Shown here in pieces: positions 11,878 through 21,946 of a stretch of 64,000 nt of DNA. This DNA comes from Chlorokybus atmophyticus. Taxonomy: Eukaryota > Streptophyta > Chlorokybophyceae > Chlorokybales > Chlorokybaceae. The notes beneath the pieces were generated by a model, which was given only the letters and a program-made list of their open reading frames with translations, searched no databases and had not been told where the DNA came from. The stretch covers positions 484,054 to 548,053 of the forward strand of contig RHPI01001428.1 in the NCBI GenBank assembly GCA_009103225.1. Reading direction: 5' to 3'. Position 1 is the first letter of the stretch. Each line of letters starts with the position of its first letter. The position numbers and the translations under genes were made by a program.

Positions 11878-12223
11878 TGTAACGGTGTGCTACCTCCATA
11901 GAGGTTCCCCGCCCTTATTTAGGATTAAATAAGGGTCCCAACGGGATTATACAGTCTATTAAGCCATATTAGGGCCGTTAACCTAGTGTTAAGGCCCTAA
12001 TGTAGTGTTACTTAATTGTAACACTGATATCGACATGAGACATGAGTCTCATGTCGATATCAGCCGTATGGCGGCGCTGCTAACGCAGCGGCCGCCATAG
12101 CCAGGGGATCTTCTGCTCCGGCGGATTCCCCTGGCGGCGGCGGCGGTCGCGTCGTGGCTGGTGGTGGTGGTGGGGTAGGGGATTAAAGGGAGGAGGGGGC
12201 ACACCCCCTTTAGTCTCTTTACA
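11878..12223 (+). repeat. 3' LTR of gypsy element 1
   Basis: 346 bp, the same length as the 5' LTR with three substitutions. The polypurine tract precedes it at 11865-11877. Confidence 0.93.
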
Positions 12224-15200
12224 TGTGCTATGCAGCCTGTTCGTTGGAGAACACTCACCGAAGGCAACTTAGCAGCACCTGCAGTGCAGGCGCCTCCTCC
12301 TCCTCTAACTGGTTCTGCACCGAGACATCGCCCATCTCCACAATTTGTGACTGATAAGACAGAGGCGGAGGGGGCAGCGTGGGATGCCTTCATGAGTCAG
12401 TTACACTCTACATTGTTGTCGCGCCTGCACTTTAAGGAAGACCATCAATGCAACTTGAAAACAAGCATGGTGCGAGACCAGGCACAACAACCCATCCAAA
12501 GCAGAGTTGTTTACTTGCCCTTGCTGCCATACAACCCTGATAGGCCTGACAACTTGCGCCTTGCACTAATGGAGCTAAAATCTAAGCTGCAGCTGGATGG
12601 TGTGGACACTAACCTGCTGGTGGGAGGTGATCAGAAAACTTGGTCGCTGATGCAGCAGCTGAAGCAGCAGGACCCTGTGTACTGGCAATGGCTCTTGCCC
12701 TTCCCAGGAGATTGGCATGCATCATACAACACCACACCAGTGGTGTACAAGGTGGCGTACGACTGTGGCCTTGAACCGATGGCACTGGCTGCTGGGTTCT
12801 CACTTGCTTCTGCCCGCAACCAGCTGGTGGAAGGTCACAACTGGAAGCGTGCACACACATTCCTTCTGGAGGGACTGGAGTCGATTAGCAGATGGCAAAT
12901 TGAGTGTTTTGCCAACAGCCCACAGGCGACGGGGCTGGAATTGCCTTCCGATTGGCCTGGCACCTTCGGCAGCGTTGACCCTGTTCTAGCGGTGCAGCAT
13001 TGGGATGCATTTCAGGATTATGGCCAGGAGCGTTCACACAAAGACATGACATGGGCTTTCTGGTGGCCATTCACACAAAGAGACGCAGCAGCATACTTCG
13101 CACTGTTCACGTCCATACGTACCGGCAACTGGACTCTGAGAATGGCTGCGTACAAAACACTGGCACCCTTGTACTTTGCTTGGGATCGTCCACATTATCA
13201 GAGACTGGTAGTTGGACACCTAGCCGATACCTTGGGCTGGCCTGCAGACGTACTAGCTGCTCTGCAAAATGGAGCATTCACAATATCAATTAAGGGCAGA
13301 ACAGGCAGCAATGTGGCGATTGACGAAGCTCATGAGACCTTGATCAATCGCGATCTTAAGACTTCATTAGCTCGCCCTACTCCGGACATGATGAGGGCAA
13401 AGACAGTATACTTACGTACCGCGCAGAGAGTCTGCAGGTCTTACGTGAAGAGCTGGCACCCGCCGAGCTGAAGAGGCGGAGACCTGGGCATGTTGCACGT
13501 GCAGACGACGCACACAGAACACAGAAGACAGTGGATGCCATGACTGCAGTGCTCCAGACTGCAGGCGCATTTGTCAATGAGAGCCCCACCTCACTTCAAC
13601 ATCTGATTAGTCATGAGACAGCATCCGACAATGTCACCTCTGACTTGTCACGCCACTACGATATTGGCAGGGACTCCATGAAACTATTCTGCAATCAGAG
13701 GTTCGGGGTTAGTGTTCCTGCTGCACGTGTTGGTCGCAGGCATAACCTCAAGACGATGGCAAAGCCAAAGCCCGTCAACCGCACTGCAAGATCACTCAAC
13801 AAAGTTGTCAAAGCCACGGTGAGACCATTCTGCATGCCATTCGTCCAGCCTATCGTACTGAACCATGCATGTACACTGCTCAGACTTTGGTGCTCAAGCA
13901 ACTTGCTATGCAAGACACGTCAGCAGATACCTTGCGTGCAAGATACTTGGAGGTGCCGCAGGCTTTGTTTGAACTGGAAGGACAAATGCGCAAGGGCAAC
14001 AAGTCTTCGTTCCTCAATAAGGTCGCGGACTCAGTGCCAGATTGCCAATCAAGAACATTCCCACATGACACACAATGCGTGATCAGCGAAGGAATGTTCT
14101 TGATCAACATGCAACCCGGTCCTGGCTGTATGACCATAGGAGACTATATCTCTCACCTGTTCCGGGCTGCTGTTATGCCAAGACTCTTTGGCCATGCACT
14201 CCAGTCACTGCACATTGTCTTCGACGATCCATCGCATGCTACAGGCGTCAAGACCTCATTGCAAAAGACAAGGGATGGCAGCGATGCAGTCGCGCCAACC
14301 CAGACAGAGCCATTACATATGCACACCAATACCTCGTGCCTGGCGCAGCCTGCTATCTGACAGGCTACGCAAGCGGCAGCTCTGCGATCTCATCACACAA
14401 CATCTTCCCGAAATTGCAGCACCTTACCTGCGCAATGGCCAGAGTCTTATTGTCGCCGGCGGAAGCGATCGTCCAGACTTGCAGGACATGGCTCGGGTGG
14501 CGCAAATGACGCCCTATGGCCCTGAGTACTCCATTAGCACTACATACACTTGCAATCATGCTGAGGCCGACAGCCGCGTATGGGTGCACGCCCATCGATC
14601 ACCAGAATCAGTTGTCCTCATTTACAGTCCGGACACAGACACAACAATGATTGGGTTAGCCATGCTGGAACAGTGGCATGGAACTCATGCAGCATGCAAG
14701 ACGGTATACATTCAGCTTGCAACTTCAGCTACTACATCTGTACGCCCTGCATTTATCAAACTCGACACCCTGCTCTCAGCCACAACCAACATGGCTCAAC
14801 TGCGGTTCATACCTGAGCCCAGACGTGCTGAATTTCTGTTAAAGTTTTACGCGGGGACTGGGTGCGATTACACCTCTTTCATAGCATCCATGAGCAAGGT
14901 CTTCCTTTGGGAGGAGGTCCTTCTGCACAACACAGAGTTCATAACTGCATGTGCGGATCCTGACTCTAGTTCCGACACAGCAATGCTACTACGATTGCTC
15001 GGTTGTGCTTACTTCATGAAGCACAAAAGATGCTTCAAAGCCAGCAACGCTAATGCTCTGTTTGTGGAGGTGAATGGCCTCACCTGCGATCGAGAGTCCC
15101 ATGTCGCAATTGGAAACTGGTTGGTCGCCATCCATGATGGCAGCTGGCATACGATTTGGAAAGAGACAGACAGAATGCCCACAGTGGACGCTCTCCACCT

Positions 15201-16441
15201 GCATTGCAAACGCAGTCAATGGGTAGTAGCCATGTGGATGCAAGCATGCTCCAGTGAACTCCGCATGCCAGACCTGAGCGAGTATGGTTACAGCATTGAC
15301 AGGGGTGTGTACACCGCTGACATGGACTCGGAGCAGAACATGGCAGAGGCCAGGAAGCGACGCAGCTTGCTGCTGCATGGATGCGGGTGCAAGAAGAATG
15401 GTTGCGGCACGAACCAATGCAAGTGCAAACGAGGTGGACATTTTTGCTCTACCAGCTGCCGTTGCATCAGCTGCAGGAATAGAGTCGACAGCAGCTCGCA
15501 GCATGAACCCTTTCAGACGCAGCGACAACAAACCCCCACAGGTTTGAACTGCCATGCAACAAAGCTTGGTAGCAACACAGAGACATATGCATGGCCATTC
15601 TCGCTATGCATCTGTTGCAGGCACTCCCATGTCCATACAGAAGGATGCAAGCGATTGCAACTCGATGGTGTCCAGCTCTTCAGAAAGTGCATGCACAGAG
15701 GACGAGGATCGGGACATGCAATTCACTCCGCAGCAAACCATGCACACTCAATTAGATAGCAACAGCGATTCTGATGATAGCGATAGCTTAGACAGCACCA
15801 CAAGTAGTCTATCGGCATCATCTTCATGAACTATACCCATACACAGGCGCAATACAGACGAGAGACTGCACAACCCCATGACCATATGCATTCTCACACT
15901 GTGCATGCCAGTCAAATGCACGCTCGCAGTTCACAACAACACAGGGCTCCACCAAGAGCGGTGCAAAACCTAGAAAATGTCATCTGACAGAGCGCCACAT
16001 GCCACCTGATCCCAGCTGGCAGCCAATGCAGGATCAGCTTCAGCACCCACATACAACTTGAGCTGCCAGCACCGCACCAGGCCGGTCTCCAATAGCAGGC
16101 GCAGAACCGGGGCACCAGCGCCACCCACGTCCACACACACCAGCTGCGGCAGCATAGAACCCACCTCGTCAGGTCGGGGAGCAGCGCCAGGCCGCCTTCT
16201 CCACTCACGGTCGTCGTGGATGCTCACATGAACCTCTAGGCCGCAGGAGAGTCAGGAGGCGATTGCCCTAATTAAATTGGGCTGATACCCGTAGGTGCAA
16301 ACCTCCCATCCCTCAAGAACATTCTTCTCATAACGGCCATCCCCTAGAGACGCAGAGCCGTTCCAACGCCCCCGCCGCCCTCGCCCAGCAGACCACAACA
16401 CCTCAACGACGTCGCTAACCCTCATGCTGGGAGACAAAGTA

Positions 16442-16865
16442 TGTTGAGAGTATTCCTACATACGATCAGCATCGACCCTCCACACAGGAGTAGAAGGTCG
16501 TAAGGACGAGCACTAGGTCCGGACTTAGCAAGATGGCATCGTCGGACCAGACTCCGGACTCCAGACAGGAGCCTTACTAACTGCTTCGTATCTCCGCGTA
16601 TACTTCCTCATATTAAGCGTGTAAGAGCTTGTTGGAAAGCTCTGGTTGTGAGAAAGACAACGCGGCTTAGAGCGCGTCAAAAGGCTGAGTATAGCTTACG
16701 CAGTGCTTGCAAATGTAGACGTGTGTGTAACTGGCTGGTATAAGAACCAGCGGACAACTTGTAATAGATGAATGTGATGTGACTTGTGTATGCTCTGGTG
16801 GCGGTAGCTCTGTCTCTGTGTGTCCATGCTTGCCTCAACTACATGTGCATGCTAGTCCTTCAACA
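16442..16865 (+). repeat. 5' LTR of copia element
   Basis: 424 bp, TGTTGAGAG...CCTTCAACA, indistinguishable by eye from 20928-21351. Confidence 0.95.
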
Positions 16866-16878
16866 GGTTATGGGCCCA
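16866..16878 (+). promoter_or_regulatory. Primer-binding site of half-tRNA type (initiator tRNA-Met anticodon arm)
   Basis: GGTTATGGGCCCA is complementary to the anticodon arm of eukaryotic initiator tRNA-Met (sequence known from memory). This implies priming by a cleaved 5' half-tRNA, as for Drosophila copia. Confidence 0.7.
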
Positions 16879-16995
16879 CACTACGCTTGAGGAGGAGTGT
16901 GAGACTAGCTTGTATGCATAGTAGTTCTACACTATAGTAGCTTGTTGGTAGCAGAGCCTTGGGTGTCAACTGCAAGAAAGGCAGGCTCGACAGAA

Positions 16996-19900
16996 ATGGA
17001 GGCGACCTACGACAAGGGGCAGATTGCAAAGCTGGACACCGACAACTACAACACATGGTGCGTGGAGATGAAGGCCTTGCTCATCCACAAGAAGGTGTGG
17101 AAGTACGTTGATCCGAAGGCACCACCACCAACACCAGGAGCGAACACTGTGTGGTCAGAGCATTCAGCAGAAGCACACTCTTTGCTTGTGTTGAACAGCA
17201 AACCGCATCACTTTCCCATGCTCACTGCATGTGAAGATGGTAGACAAGCTTGGGAAAAGCTATCAGCCGTTTTCAGAGCCAAGAACAATGCCAGAAAGTT
17301 GCATCTACGCAAGCAGCTCAGCGCACTCAGGAAGGAGGCAGCAGAACCCATCACAAAGTATGTTGCGCGCGCGAGAGAGCTGTGGGCGGACCTCATCAAC
17401 GTCGGCCACAACATGGGGGAGACGGAGGTAGTGCTGGCCATTGTTGCAGGGCTACCAGCAGAGTACGAGGTCGTCGCAACCCTGCTGGAGACGTCATCAT
17501 CGGAGTTGACGTTGGACGATGTGCTACCGAAGCTGCTCACCGTGGAGCAGAGGGTTGTGAAGAAGGACGAGCAAGCGGATGCCGTCGCCTTCTACACCGG
17601 CAAGCACGCAAAGAAGAGCAACCATGAAGAGAAGTACAAGGGCAACAAGCCAGGCAATCCTCGTCACAAAGACCTCACATGCCACTGGTGTGGTTGGAAG
17701 GGGCACATTGTGAAGGACTGTAGGAAGAAACAACAGGGGCAACCTAGAGCAAGCACCAGCAACAGCGGCAACGAGCACCAACACAAGGAGAAACATGTCG
17801 CCTTCACTGCATCCAGTTCGAGGGCGGGCACAGCTTTCTGGGTGGTGGACTCTGGCTGCGATCGTCATCTCACACCAAACAAGGAGGTGATGGAGGGCTA
17901 CAGGAAGCTGACGTCCACAATCAAGGTGGCGGGCTTCGGTGGCGAAGTACTGGTGGCTGAGGGAGTTGGCAACGTACGACTCCAGTGCAAGGTTGGTAAC
18001 ACACTACGCGAGGTGTTGTTACGCAACGTCCTGCATGTTCCTAAGGCTATTGCGAGTCTATTCTCTGTGAGGGTTGCGGAGCGCTTAGGCGCGGAGATCC
18101 TATTTCGGAAGGGTGGCTGCTCAGTCATCCTTGATGGGGTCGTGCACATGGTTGGAATCGCTGATCCGGGAGGGCTCTACCACGTGGAGCAGCACCCTAA
18201 GGACATTGACATTCAAGCCATGGTGGTGAAGGACAAGGAGTCGCCAACATTGTGGCATCGAAGGTTCGGGCATCTCAGCTACGTCAACCTCACTCGCCTT
18301 GTCGCTGAGAAGATGGTCAAGGGCATCCATCTCAGCACAGAAGAACTCAAGAATGCATCAGGTGCACTTTGTGAACCATGCCTGGTTGCAAAGCAGCATG
18401 CTATGCCATTCCCATCATCCTCTTCTAGCAGTCAGCATCCTTGCGAGCTTGTGCACATGGATGTCTGTGGCCCTATGCGCATTGTGGCGAAGGGAGGGGC
18501 CAGGTACTTTGCTACATTCCTCGACGACTACAGCAAGCTGTCCATCATCTTTCCATTGACGCTCAAGTCAGAAGTTGCTGGAGCTGTGCGCACAGTTGTG
18601 GCCTTGTTGGAGACCCAGTCTGGCAACAAGATGAAGGCAATGAGGAGTGACCGAGGAGGGGAGTACATCAATAAGGAGTTGAAGGAGTTCTTCGCCAGCA
18701 AGGGCATACGCCACGAGACAACGGCACCTTACACCCCGCAGCAGAATGGAGCAGCTGAACGCCTCAACAGGACACTCTTGGAGCGTGTTCGAGCCATGCT
18801 CAACGACACAAAGATGGAAGACAGTCTGTGGAAGGAGGCGGTACTCACTGCCAACTACATCCGCAACAGGTCTCCGGTGAGCTCAGAGCAGAAGACTCCG
18901 TGGGAGCACTTCTATGGAGCCACACCAGATGTGAGTGGTATGCGTGTGTTTGGATGCACGGCATATGCACTAGTGCCTAAACAGCTCAGGCACAAGCTGG
19001 AGCCGGTCAGCAAGAAGGGCATCTTCGTTGGCTATGAACCGGGTTCCAAGGCTTACAGGATCTTGCTCAAGGACACTCAGAAGATCATTGTGAGCAGAGA
19101 GGTGGTTTTCCACAAGGAATTATCACAACCAGAAGCGGGCTTCTTTCCTGAAGATGAAGCACAGCCGGAGCATCCTGAAACAGTGGAGGCTACAGGCAAG
19201 GCCATCATCGACAATAAGGGTGAGCAGGACTCTACTGTAGCAGACAAGCAGTCGCACCTGCAGCAGGAGCACGCAGCTCGGAGATACCCAGTGAGGGAGA
19301 GAAAGGCACCTGACTTCCTACACAAGGCACACATCGCCAGTGTGCACAATGAGGATCCAAGCACCTACGAGGAGGCATTGTTAGCACCAGATGAGGAGCA
19401 ATGGCAGCGTTCTATGGACGAGGAGATTGCGTCACTCCATGCCAACAACACTTGGTCACTGGAGCAGTTACCGCAAGGAGTGAAGACCATTCCAGTGAAA
19501 TGGGTCTTCAAGGTGAAGCGTGATGGTCAGGGCAACATTGAGCGCTACAAGGCAAGACTGGTGGCAAAGGGCTTCTTGCAGCAGGAAGGTGTGGACTTCA
19601 ACGAAGTGTTTGCACCTGCAAGTAAGCATACCACCTTCCGTGCACTGCTAGCTGTGGTTGCCGCTGAGGACCTCAAGCTGCATCACCTCGACGTGAAGAC
19701 TGCCTTCCTCTACGGAGAGCTGGAGGAGGAGATCTTCATCGAGCAACCACCTGGATATGAAGAAGGGGAGAGAGGCACAGCGTGCAAGCTGATCAAGGCA
19801 CTGTACGGGCTGCGACAGGCACCGCGTATGTGGCACATCAAGCTCACCAAGGAGCTTGAGGCACTTGGCTACACCGCATCCTCTGCAGACCCTGGGCTCT

Positions 19901-20886
19901 TCATCCATGCAGACAACAAGGTCTGGCTGCTCGTGTATGTTGATGATATCATCATCACCGCCAGGCAGGTGCACCACCTGCAGGAGACGAAACTTGCTCT
20001 ACAGCAAGCATTCTCAGTTCGTGATCTTGGAGAGGCCAAGTGGTTCCTTGGCATGGTGATTGAGCGCGACAGGGCGGCTCGCACAATCAAGATCAGTCAG
20101 GAGCAGATGGTGAGAAGACTCGTCACCAAGTTTGGGCTCACTGAAGCGAAGACCAAGACCGCACCGTTGGCACTTGGCACTGCCCTCATCAAGGCACAGG
20201 ATGAGGAGGTACTCGACAAGGCTCAGTATCCATATGGTGAGCTGGTAGGCAGCATGCTCTATCTGGCAGTGTGCACACGTCCCGATGTTGCACATGCTGT
20301 GGGAGTACTTGCTCGCTACATGTCTGCACCGAGCATGGAGCACTGGAGAGCAGCAAAGGGAGTACTACGCTATGTTGCTGGGAGCGCAACAGTTGGCATC
20401 AAGTTTGGGAGCGGTAGCACGGAGTTGGAGGGCTACTGCGACTCGGACTTTGCTGGTGACCTCAACAGCAAGAGGTCCACTACAGGCTACGTCTTCAAGC
20501 TGAACGGAGGTGTGGTGAGCTGGAACAGCAGGCTGCAGCCAACAACAGCAGCATCTACATCAGAGGCTGAGTACATGGCAGCGGCAGCAGCAGTGAAGGA
20601 GGCACTCTGGCTTCGCAAGCTCATGGCAGACTTGGAGCACCCCATGGCGTGCATCGTCATCAACTGTGACAACCAAGGAGCCATCAAGTTGTTGAAGCAC
20701 CCTATCGCCTCGGCAAGGACGAAGCACATTGATGTCATGCATCACTTTGTGCGTGACAGAGTCACAAGGAAGGAGGTGGAGTTCCAGTACTGCAACACCG
20801 AGGGCATGCTGGCGGACTTCATGACAAAGCCATTGTCACCACTCAAGTTCAAGACTTGTTGTGCAGGACTTGGCATCTGTGTTTGA
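16996..20886 (+). CDS. copia Gag-Pol polyprotein
   Basis: The ATG at 16996 (METYD-like start, MEATYDKG) gives 1296 residues without interruption. Earlier in-frame codons are TTG only. Gag ends in a CCHC knuckle, CHWCGWKGHIVKDC (about 17680). Protease has VVDSGCDRHLT (about 17845). The integrase zinc finger uses HRRFGH and CEPCLVAK (about 18255-18390), and the integrase core DRGGEY and YTPQQNGAAER (about 18650-18760). Reverse transcriptase has KWVFKVKRDGQ and catalytic YVDDIIIT (about 19938). RNase H has CDSDFAGD and STSEAEYMA (about 20440-20580), and the protein ends with the usual ADFMTKPL tail. The order PR-INT-RT-RH defines Ty1/copia. All enzyme motifs look complete, so the element could still be active. 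Confidence 0.95.
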   Translation: MEATYDKGQIAKLDTDNYNTWCVEMKALLIHKKVWKYVDPKAPPPTPGANTVWSEHSAEAHSLLVLNSKPHHFPMLTACEDGRQAWEKLSAVFRAKNNARKLHLRKQLSALRKEAAEPITKYVARARELWADLINVGHNMGETEVVLAIVAGLPAEYEVVATLLETSSSELTLDDVLPKLLTVEQRVVKKDEQADAVAFYTGKHAKKSNHEEKYKGNKPGNPRHKDLTCHWCGWKGHIVKDCRKKQQGQPRASTSNSGNEHQHKEKHVAFTASSSRAGTAFWVVDSGCDRHLTPNKEVMEGYRKLTSTIKVAGFGGEVLVAEGVGNVRLQCKVGNTLREVLLRNVLHVPKAIASLFSVRVAERLGAEILFRKGGCSVILDGVVHMVGIADPGGLYHVEQHPKDIDIQAMVVKDKESPTLWHRRFGHLSYVNLTRLVAEKMVKGIHLSTEELKNASGALCEPCLVAKQHAMPFPSSSSSSQHPCELVHMDVCGPMRIVAKGGARYFATFLDDYSKLSIIFPLTLKSEVAGAVRTVVALLETQSGNKMKAMRSDRGGEYINKELKEFFASKGIRHETTAPYTPQQNGAAERLNRTLLERVRAMLNDTKMEDSLWKEAVLTANYIRNRSPVSSEQKTPWEHFYGATPDVSGMRVFGCTAYALVPKQLRHKLEPVSKKGIFVGYEPGSKAYRILLKDTQKIIVSREVVFHKELSQPEAGFFPEDEAQPEHPETVEATGKAIIDNKGEQDSTVADKQSHLQQEHAARRYPVRERKAPDFLHKAHIASVHNEDPSTYEEALLAPDEEQWQRSMDEEIASLHANNTWSLEQLPQGVKTIPVKWVFKVKRDGQGNIERYKARLVAKGFLQQEGVDFNEVFAPASKHTTFRALLAVVAAEDLKLHHLDVKTAFLYGELEEEIFIEQPPGYEEGERGTACKLIKALYGLRQAPRMWHIKLTKELEALGYTASSADPGLFIHADNKVWLLVYVDDIIITARQVHHLQETKLALQQAFSVRDLGEAKWFLGMVIERDRAARTIKISQEQMVRRLVTKFGLTEAKTKTAPLALGTALIKAQDEEVLDKAQYPYGELVGSMLYLAVCTRPDVAHAVGVLARYMSAPSMEHWRAAKGVLRYVAGSATVGIKFGSGSTELEGYCDSDFAGDLNSKRSTTGYVFKLNGGVVSWNSRLQPTTAASTSEAEYMAAAAAVKEALWLRKLMADLEHPMACIVINCDNQGAIKLLKHPIASARTKHIDVMHHFVRDRVTRKEVEFQYCNTEGMLADFMTKPLSPLKFKTCCAGLGICV

Positions 20887-20927
20887 CTACAGAGCAAGTG
20901 TTGGAGGTCAAGCTGCTCGCGTGGGAG

Positions 20928-21351
20928 TGTTGAGAGTATTCCTACATACGATCAGCATCGACCCTCCACACAGGAGTAGAAGGTCGTAAGGACGAGCACT
21001 AGGTCCGGACTTAGCAAGATGGCATCGTCGGACCAGACTCCGGACTCCAGACAGGAGCCTTACTAACTGCTTCGTATCTCCGCGTATACTTCCTCATATT
21101 AAGCGTGTAAGAGCTTGTTGGAAAGCTCTGGTTGTGAGAAAGACAACGCGGCTTAGAGCGCGTCAAAAGGCTGAGTATAGCTTACGCAGTGCTTGCAAAT
21201 GTAGACGTGTGTGTAACTGGCTGGTATAAGAACCAGCGGACAACTTGTAATAGATGAATGTGATGTGACTTGTGTATGCTCTGGTGGCGGTAGCTCTGTC
21301 TCTGTGTGTCCATGCTTGCCTCAACTACATGTGCATGCTAGTCCTTCAACA
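20928..21351 (+). repeat. 3' LTR of copia element
   Basis: 424 bp. A short purine-rich stretch (GTGGGAG) precedes it and AAGTA follows it. Confidence 0.95.
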
Positions 21352-21793
21352 AAGTAGCCATAAATTGCTCCCCCTCTCCCGCCGCCACGGTCTCGGCGCC
21401 AAGGCTGTCAGGCACAGCATGGACAGGCCCACCCGCCATGCCGCCCCGCCCCCCACCCGCCCCTCGCACACCGCCGCCGCCTGCAACGCTAACCTTACTA
21501 CACTAGCCAAACTCACCAGCATCACACTTCACATCAAACCCATCACACGATTTTCTCACACATCATGCGCCGGTCAGCATAATGTCAACCATACGTCAGC
21601 TGCCTGACACAATATTGACACAACCACACATTGCCACCAATCATACTCGCGAACAGGCAGCAGAGCGCGTGACATTCATTGCGATCACACATTATCACCA
21701 CAGAGAAGGGTCCTCTCGCGACTCACTAGATACTGCCACGACAGCACAAAGCTCATCAACGGCCCACTTATCGCGTCCAATGTTTGCTCGGGG

Positions 21794-21816
21794 CAGGCCG
21801 CTGGGCTTTCCGGCTG
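21794..21816 (-). repeat. Right terminal inverted repeat of the DNA transposon
   Basis: Perfect reverse complement of 4762-4784, followed by ATTA (21817-21820). Confidence 0.8.
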
Positions 21817-21930
21817 ATTAGGCAAGTCGCGACCTATCGATGATGGCACTTATGAAGTGACCAATTACGATGTTATTGGATCGAGAAACAACGACCGCGG
21901 AATTCGTGTGCAAGGCAGGAACCCGGGTCT

Positions 21931-21946
21931 CAAGCTCCGATACCAA
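21931..21946 (-). promoter_or_regulatory. Primer-binding site of the TRIM-like element
   Basis: On the minus strand this reads TTGGTATCGGAGCTTG, directly after the LTR. It is identical over its length to the primer site of gypsy element 1 at 8692, which suggests that family as its helper. Confidence 0.8.

Larger units (their letters stand above)
8346..12223 (+). mobile_element. Ty3/gypsy chromodomain retrotransposon lacking gag and protease
   Basis: LTRs 8346-8691 and 11878-12223 are each 346 bp and differ at 3 positions. The target duplication TGTGC is at 8341-8345 and 12224-12228. The primer site TTGGTATCGGAGC starts at 8692 (initiator tRNA-Met type). A polypurine tract at 11865-11877 precedes the 3' LTR. 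The interior goes almost straight from primer site to a region downstream of protease, so gag and protease are missing. The pol frame is otherwise open. The low LTR divergence indicates recent insertion. Confidence 0.93.
6166..15829 (+). pseudogene. Gene B of the DNA transposon (copy 1): coiled coil + RNase H-like + PIN-like + CXC protein, damaged
   Basis: Candidate transposase. The start is the ATG at 6166. In order: coiled-coil exons (6166-7150); a helical region; a candidate RNase H-like core with GGDQKTW (D near 12629), PGDWH (D at 12710) and DEAHE (E at 13325); a PIN/FEN-like segment with VFDDPSH (about 14220), HAEADSR (about 14553) and SPDTD (about 14625); a CXC domain CGCKKNGCGTNQCKCK near 15385; and an acidic Ser/Asp tail after an intron with acceptor near 15618. 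The D-x2-KT and PGDxH motifs resemble the DUF6589 family as I remember it. Damage: in-frame TGA at 7546-7548 and apparent frameshifts near 13415, 13818 and 14250. One intron (6939-7002) looks GC-AG. The gypsy element sits inside the intron 8283-12235, whose flanking exons remain in phase. The second copy at 52841 supports the model. Confidence 0.7.
16442..21351 (+). mobile_element. Ty1/copia retrotransposon, complete and apparently intact
   Basis: LTRs 16442-16865 and 20928-21351 are each 424 bp and appear identical by eye. Target duplication AAGTA is at 16437-16441 and 21352-21356. The sequence after the 5' LTR, GGTTATGGGCCCA (16866-16878), matches the complement of the anticodon stem-loop of initiator tRNA-Met rather than its 3' end, as in Drosophila copia. 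A single open polyprotein frame fills the interior. This is the youngest insertion in the window and probably an autonomous element. Confidence 0.95.
15970..21439 (-). pseudogene. Gene C of the DNA transposon: hypothetical protein disrupted by the copia insertion
   Basis: The minus-strand frame begins at the ATG at 21439, reaches the copia insertion at 21352, and continues at 16441 in the same phase once the element and one target copy are ignored. It runs through MRVSDVVEVLWSAG and then WNGSA. A likely intron (donor near 16302, acceptor near 16232) leads to an exon ending in a stop at 15970-15972, for roughly 160 residues in all. I recognise no family. VVEVLW with nearby Trp residues is faintly Tudor/SH3-like, and the DVGGAG stretch faintly resembles a glycine loop; neither is enough for a call. 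It converges on gene B inside the same transposon. It could be a cargo gene or an accessory protein. Confidence 0.45.
4762..21816. mobile_element. Unclassified DNA transposon with TIRs carrying genes A, B and C (about 8.3 kb without nested elements)
   Basis: The termini 4762-4784 and 21794-21816 are perfect 23-bp inverted repeats beginning CAGCCGG. Weaker similarity continues inward (CATTGGA at almost the same offset). ATTA lies immediately outside both ends (4758-4761 and 21817-21820), the expected 4-bp target duplication. The element lies wholly inside the TRIM-like element. Subtracting the gypsy (8346-12223) and copia (16442-21351) insertions with one target copy each leaves about 8,257 bp. 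Contents are gene A (+), gene B (+) and gene C (-), all with spliceosomal introns, which fits DNA-level movement. TIR sequence and duplication length match no superfamily I can name with confidence. Confidence 0.75.

Noticed and set aside
6166-15829. Assigning gene B to the KDZ (Kyakuja-Dileera-Zisupton) transposases because of its CxC cysteines
   Set aside because: The cysteine pattern here is the tesmin/TSO1-like CXC type at the C-terminus, and the core motifs (GDQKT, PGDxH) are not those I know from KDZ proteins.
15970-16227. Calling gene C a DNMT3/DRM-type methyltransferase from its glycine-rich stretch
   Set aside because: Only one weak motif-I-like segment; no Pro-Cys catalytic motif or other methyltransferase motif follows before the stop.
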